Origin: Paraburkholderia dinghuensis
GTDB taxonomy: Bacteria; Pseudomonadota; Gammaproteobacteria; Burkholderiales; Burkholderiaceae
Direction of reading: 5' to 3'
Assembly: GCF_003837865.1 (NCBI RefSeq)
Contig: NZ_RQIS01000010.1
Location: forward strand, 62,001-126,000
Length of the DNA stretch: 64,000 bases
Part shown: one piece after another, positions 63,088 to 64,000 of the stretch
How the letters are laid out: every line of letters begins with the position of its first letter
How positions within the stretch are numbered: position 1 is the stretch's first letter
The notes under the pieces: generated by a model
Told to the model about the DNA's origin: nothing
Databases searched by the model: none
Seen by the model: the letters and a program-made list of their open reading frames with translations, nothing else
Translations under genes and position numbers: made by a program

Positions 63088-63860
63088 GCACGTGGATTCT
63101 GCTGCGAGGCCTCACGCGGGAAACCCGGCACTGGGGACGGCTGCCGGTCCTGCTGCGCGAAGCGTCGCCTGCCGCGCGCGTGCTGATGCTCGACCTGCCG
63201 GGCAATGGAGCAAGCGCCGCGTTGAGCGCTCCGCTCTCGGTGGAAGACATGGTGACGTTCGTCAGGCGCGCTGCTTTGCAGCACGGTGCGCCGCCGCCGT
63301 ATCGCGTCCTCGCCATGTCGCTTGGAGGGATGGTGGCGACGGCGTGGGCGCAGGCTCATCCAGGCGAGGTGGAGCAGCTCGTGTTGATCAATACCAGCAT
63401 GCGCCCCTTCAATCACGCGTGGGAGCGGCTGCGTCCGCAACGATGGCTCGAACTCATTCGGCTTGCCATGTGCTGGCGCGACGCGCGTGCCGCGGAGACG
63501 GTGATTCACCGCATCACCTGCAACCGCCGCGACGCGTTCGATGCCGACCTCGCGGAATGGGTTGCGATTCGCGAAAACGCGCCGGTCAGCCGAGGGAATG
63601 CGGTCCGCCAACTCATCGCGGCGGCGCGATTTCGAGCTTTGTCGAGCCCGCCTGCCTGCCCGGTGTTGTTGCTGTCTTCGCAGCAGGACCGGCTCGTGAA
63701 CGCGGCATGCTCGGCGAGCCTTGCCACCGCATGGCGCGCACGCCATGCTCAGCAAGCCTCGGCGGGGCACGATCTGCCGCATGACGATCCTGACTGGATC
63801 TGCGCCATGGTCGCGAGCTGGCAGGCTGAACTGGCGGCGGATCCGGTGCGCAGCGCATGA
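63084..63860 (+). CDS. Alpha/beta hydrolase fold protein
   Basis: Encodes 258 residues, start overlapping the carboxypeptidase stop (ATGA). The nucleophile is Ser79 in VLAMSLGGMVA, the acid probably Asp in SSQQDRLVN and the base His in SAGHDLPHDDPDW. The opening STWILLRGLTRETRHW replaces the usual HG oxyanion motif with RG, an unusual feature. The pairing with an M14 enzyme suggests sequential hydrolysis of one substrate. Confidence 0.85.
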   Translation: MSTWILLRGLTRETRHWGRLPVLLREASPAARVLMLDLPGNGASAALSAPLSVEDMVTFVRRAALQHGAPPPYRVLAMSLGGMVATAWAQAHPGEVEQLVLINTSMRPFNHAWERLRPQRWLELIRLAMCWRDARAAETVIHRITCNRRDAFDADLAEWVAIRENAPVSRGNAVRQLIAAARFRALSSPPACPVLLLSSQQDRLVNAACSASLATAWRARHAQQASAGHDLPHDDPDWICAMVASWQAELAADPVRSA

Positions 63861-63872
63861 GTTCCGATATTT

Positions 63873-63892
63873 CGGATTATATGATTAATCCG
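63873..63892. promoter_or_regulatory. Inverted repeat in the AT-rich region at the window end
   Basis: CGGATTA (63873-63879) and TAATCCG (63886-63892) are arms of a dyad with a 6-base spacer, and CGGATAAT follows as a third similar unit. The last 140 bases of the window are AT-rich and probably hold the promoter of a gene beyond the edge. Confidence 0.4.
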
Positions 63893-64000
63893 GATAATGG
63901 TTATTAAACGTTGAGGGTGATTATATTTGCAATTATTGTGTGTCGGCGTACGTAGCTCCCTGGTGCCCGCTGTGACGTTTGTGTTAAATTTAATCGTAAG

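Noticed and set aside
1..64000. tRNA, rRNA, insertion sequences, phage or integrase genes
   Set aside because: None could be recognised. No transposase-like or integrase-like frame was found on either strand.

Overview
The window is about 64 kb of GC-rich, densely coded bacterial DNA. Its gene content points to a beta-proteobacterium of the Burkholderiaceae, most like Paraburkholderia, Caballeronia or Burkholderia. The main pointers are an OmpC-type burkholderial porin, DUF4148 and DUF2968 proteins, the many LysR and GntR regulators, an MprF-type flippase, a cytochrome bo oxidase and a complete C-P lyase set. I see no rRNA, tRNA, CRISPR array, prophage or insertion sequence. It reads as ordinary chromosomal backbone, possibly a secondary replicon, with a few accessory patches.

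Left part (1-11.9 kb): a truncated MprF-like flippase gene, a porin gene, then a catabolic module. The module holds a small membrane protein gene overlapping a GntR/FCD regulator, a formyl-CoA-transferase-like gene (frc), an FAH-family hydrolase, an unknown membrane protein, and a LysR gene divergent from an OxlT-like oxalate:formate antiporter with a second LysR behind it. The promoters of the small-protein/GntR pair and of frc share a conserved block centred on the palindrome TGATATATCA, which is probably the GntR operator. No oxalyl-CoA decarboxylase gene is present in the window.

11.9-28.7 kb: mostly housekeeping and transport genes. These are a ketopantoate reductase family gene, a LysE exporter, gltS, an SDR, an Oxidored-like/sirtuin overlapping pair, a DUF938 methyltransferase, gnd, a DUF4148 protein followed by a repeat-rich untranslated tract and a terminator, DUF2968, an NlpD-like LysM/M23 lipoprotein with degenerate metal ligands, L-threonine aldolase, a DHA2 MFS pump, glycogen phosphorylase and a DUF6232 protein.

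28.7-37.1 kb: a three-gene envelope cassette (FecR-domain, OmpA-domain lipoprotein, CHASE2 sensor without output domain). It is followed by a small accessory patch (SnoaL-like, enoyl-CoA hydratase family, RclA-like disulfide oxidoreductase, VOC protein) and a cationic amino acid-type periplasmic binding protein.

37.5-63.9 kb: phosphonate use is split in two. phnGHIJKLM (minus strand) is divergent from phnF, a DUF1045 2H-phosphoesterase gene and phnN. phnCDE lies about 16 kb away on the minus strand. A palindrome CGTCTAGACG lies in front of both phnG/phnF and phnC and is the likely PhnF operator. Between the two halves are LysR and IclR regulators, hydroxypyruvate isomerase, cyoABCD (no cyoE), gabDT with a divergent gabR, and an EamA permease. 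The window ends with an M14-type carboxypeptidase overlapping an alpha/beta hydrolase.
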